Of a DNA stretch of 64,000 nucleotides, positions 63,859 through 64,000 are shown one piece after another. A program made the translations under genes and the position numbers. Location: the NCBI GenBank assembly GCA_016219645.1, contig JACRLR010000052.1, positions 97,273 through 161,272 of the forward strand, in the 5' to 3' direction. The stretch comes from Nitrospirota bacterium. Its GTDB lineage: Bacteria > Nitrospirota > Nitrospiria > Nitrospirales > Nitrospiraceae. Under the pieces are notes generated by a model. That model did not search any database. It was not told the origin of the DNA and saw nothing but the letters and a program-made list of their open reading frames with translations. Positions within the stretch are counted from its first letter, which is position 1. Each line of letters opens with the position of its first letter.

Positions 63859-64000
63859 CTACGCCAGGATTTCGGTGACGACGCCGGAGCCGACGGTCTT
63901 GCCCCCCTCGCGCACCGCAAACCGCAACCCCTGATCCATCGCGATCGGGCTGATTAACTCCCCCGTCACGCTCACATTGTCCCCCGGCATCACCATCTCC
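63859..64000 (-). CDS. tuf: Elongation factor Tu, C-terminal end (cut by window edge)
   Basis: The last 47 residues: [45 protein letters not shown] is the domain III end of EF-Tu. The rest lies outside the window. Order tuf-rpsJ-rplC is the usual str-S10 junction. Confidence 0.95.
   Translation of the reverse strand, partial: EMVMPGDNVSVTGELISPIAMDQGLRFAVREGGKTVGSGVVTEILA

Noticed and set aside
48019..64000. Frames on the opposite strand of the ribosomal operon
   Set aside because: They are antisense shadows of conserved ribosomal protein genes and have no start signals.

Overview
The window reads as a chromosomal segment of a Nitrospira-type bacterium (phylum Nitrospirota). The basis is the complete S10-spc-alpha ribosomal protein block with protein sequences typical of that group, an lpt-rpoN-hpf-rapZ block, a urt-ure urea cluster next to an outer-membrane porin, paralogous 'CO dehydrogenase beta subunit family' proteins, and several dispersed intergenic repeat families. 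No amo, hao or nxr genes are present, so the type of nitrifier cannot be settled. The truncated transporter at the left edge is of the Amt type.

Layout: 1-2.3 kb holds the 5' part of an ammonium transporter gene and a beta-barrel porin (both minus). 2.8-5.4 kb holds two tandem paralogous lipoprotein genes (plus) flanking a toxin-antitoxin-like pair (DUF4258 protein plus YgiT-type zinc finger). 5.5-8.9 kb holds a sigma-54 promoter with an upstream dyad, a tiny zinc-ribbon protein, a sensor kinase and an NtrC-family sigma-54 activator. 9.0-15.2 kb is an accessory island: two small CODH-beta/ForE-like proteins, a degenerate 2-oxoacid:ferredoxin oxidoreductase gamma-alpha fusion, a TPR-like protein, a beta-rich small protein, a lysine/alanine-rich tail-like peptide, and then a second, partly decayed copy of the block with an IS3-type orfA remnant. 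Both copies carry the same dyad plus -24/-12 promoter arrangement found in front of the activator operon. 15.1-30.1 kb (minus) holds nadE, then in transcription order a porin, urtABCDE, ureABC, ureF, ureG and ureD (no ureE). Several repeat families lie between and even inside these genes. 30.5-33.4 kb is a NarL-type two-component system. 33.7-37 kb holds a third paralogous lipoprotein, a GAF-GAF-ANTAR regulator and aroB. 37.3-42.1 kb is pilMNOPQ. 42.6-47.7 kb is lptC-lptA-lptB-rpoN-hpf-rapZ. 48.0-64 kb is tuf-S10-spc-alpha through rplQ.

How it fits together: the urea genes form one nitrogen-acquisition module (outer-membrane porin, ABC uptake, nickel urease), with an Amt transporter nearby. 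Two regulatory circuits can be read from DNA. First, a TGCAA-N3-TTGCA dyad sits about 115-125 bp upstream of each of three -24/-12 promoters, which suggests that the NtrC-type activator (7494-8852) controls its own operon and both copies of the ForE-like island. Second, a dyad of the form NNACGYCRYTGTNN is paired with identical 18-bp spacing upstream of both porin genes, and two copies precede the NarL-type sensor kinase gene, which suggests a porin-control circuit. Both are inferences from sequence. The rpoN gene needed for the first circuit is in the same window.
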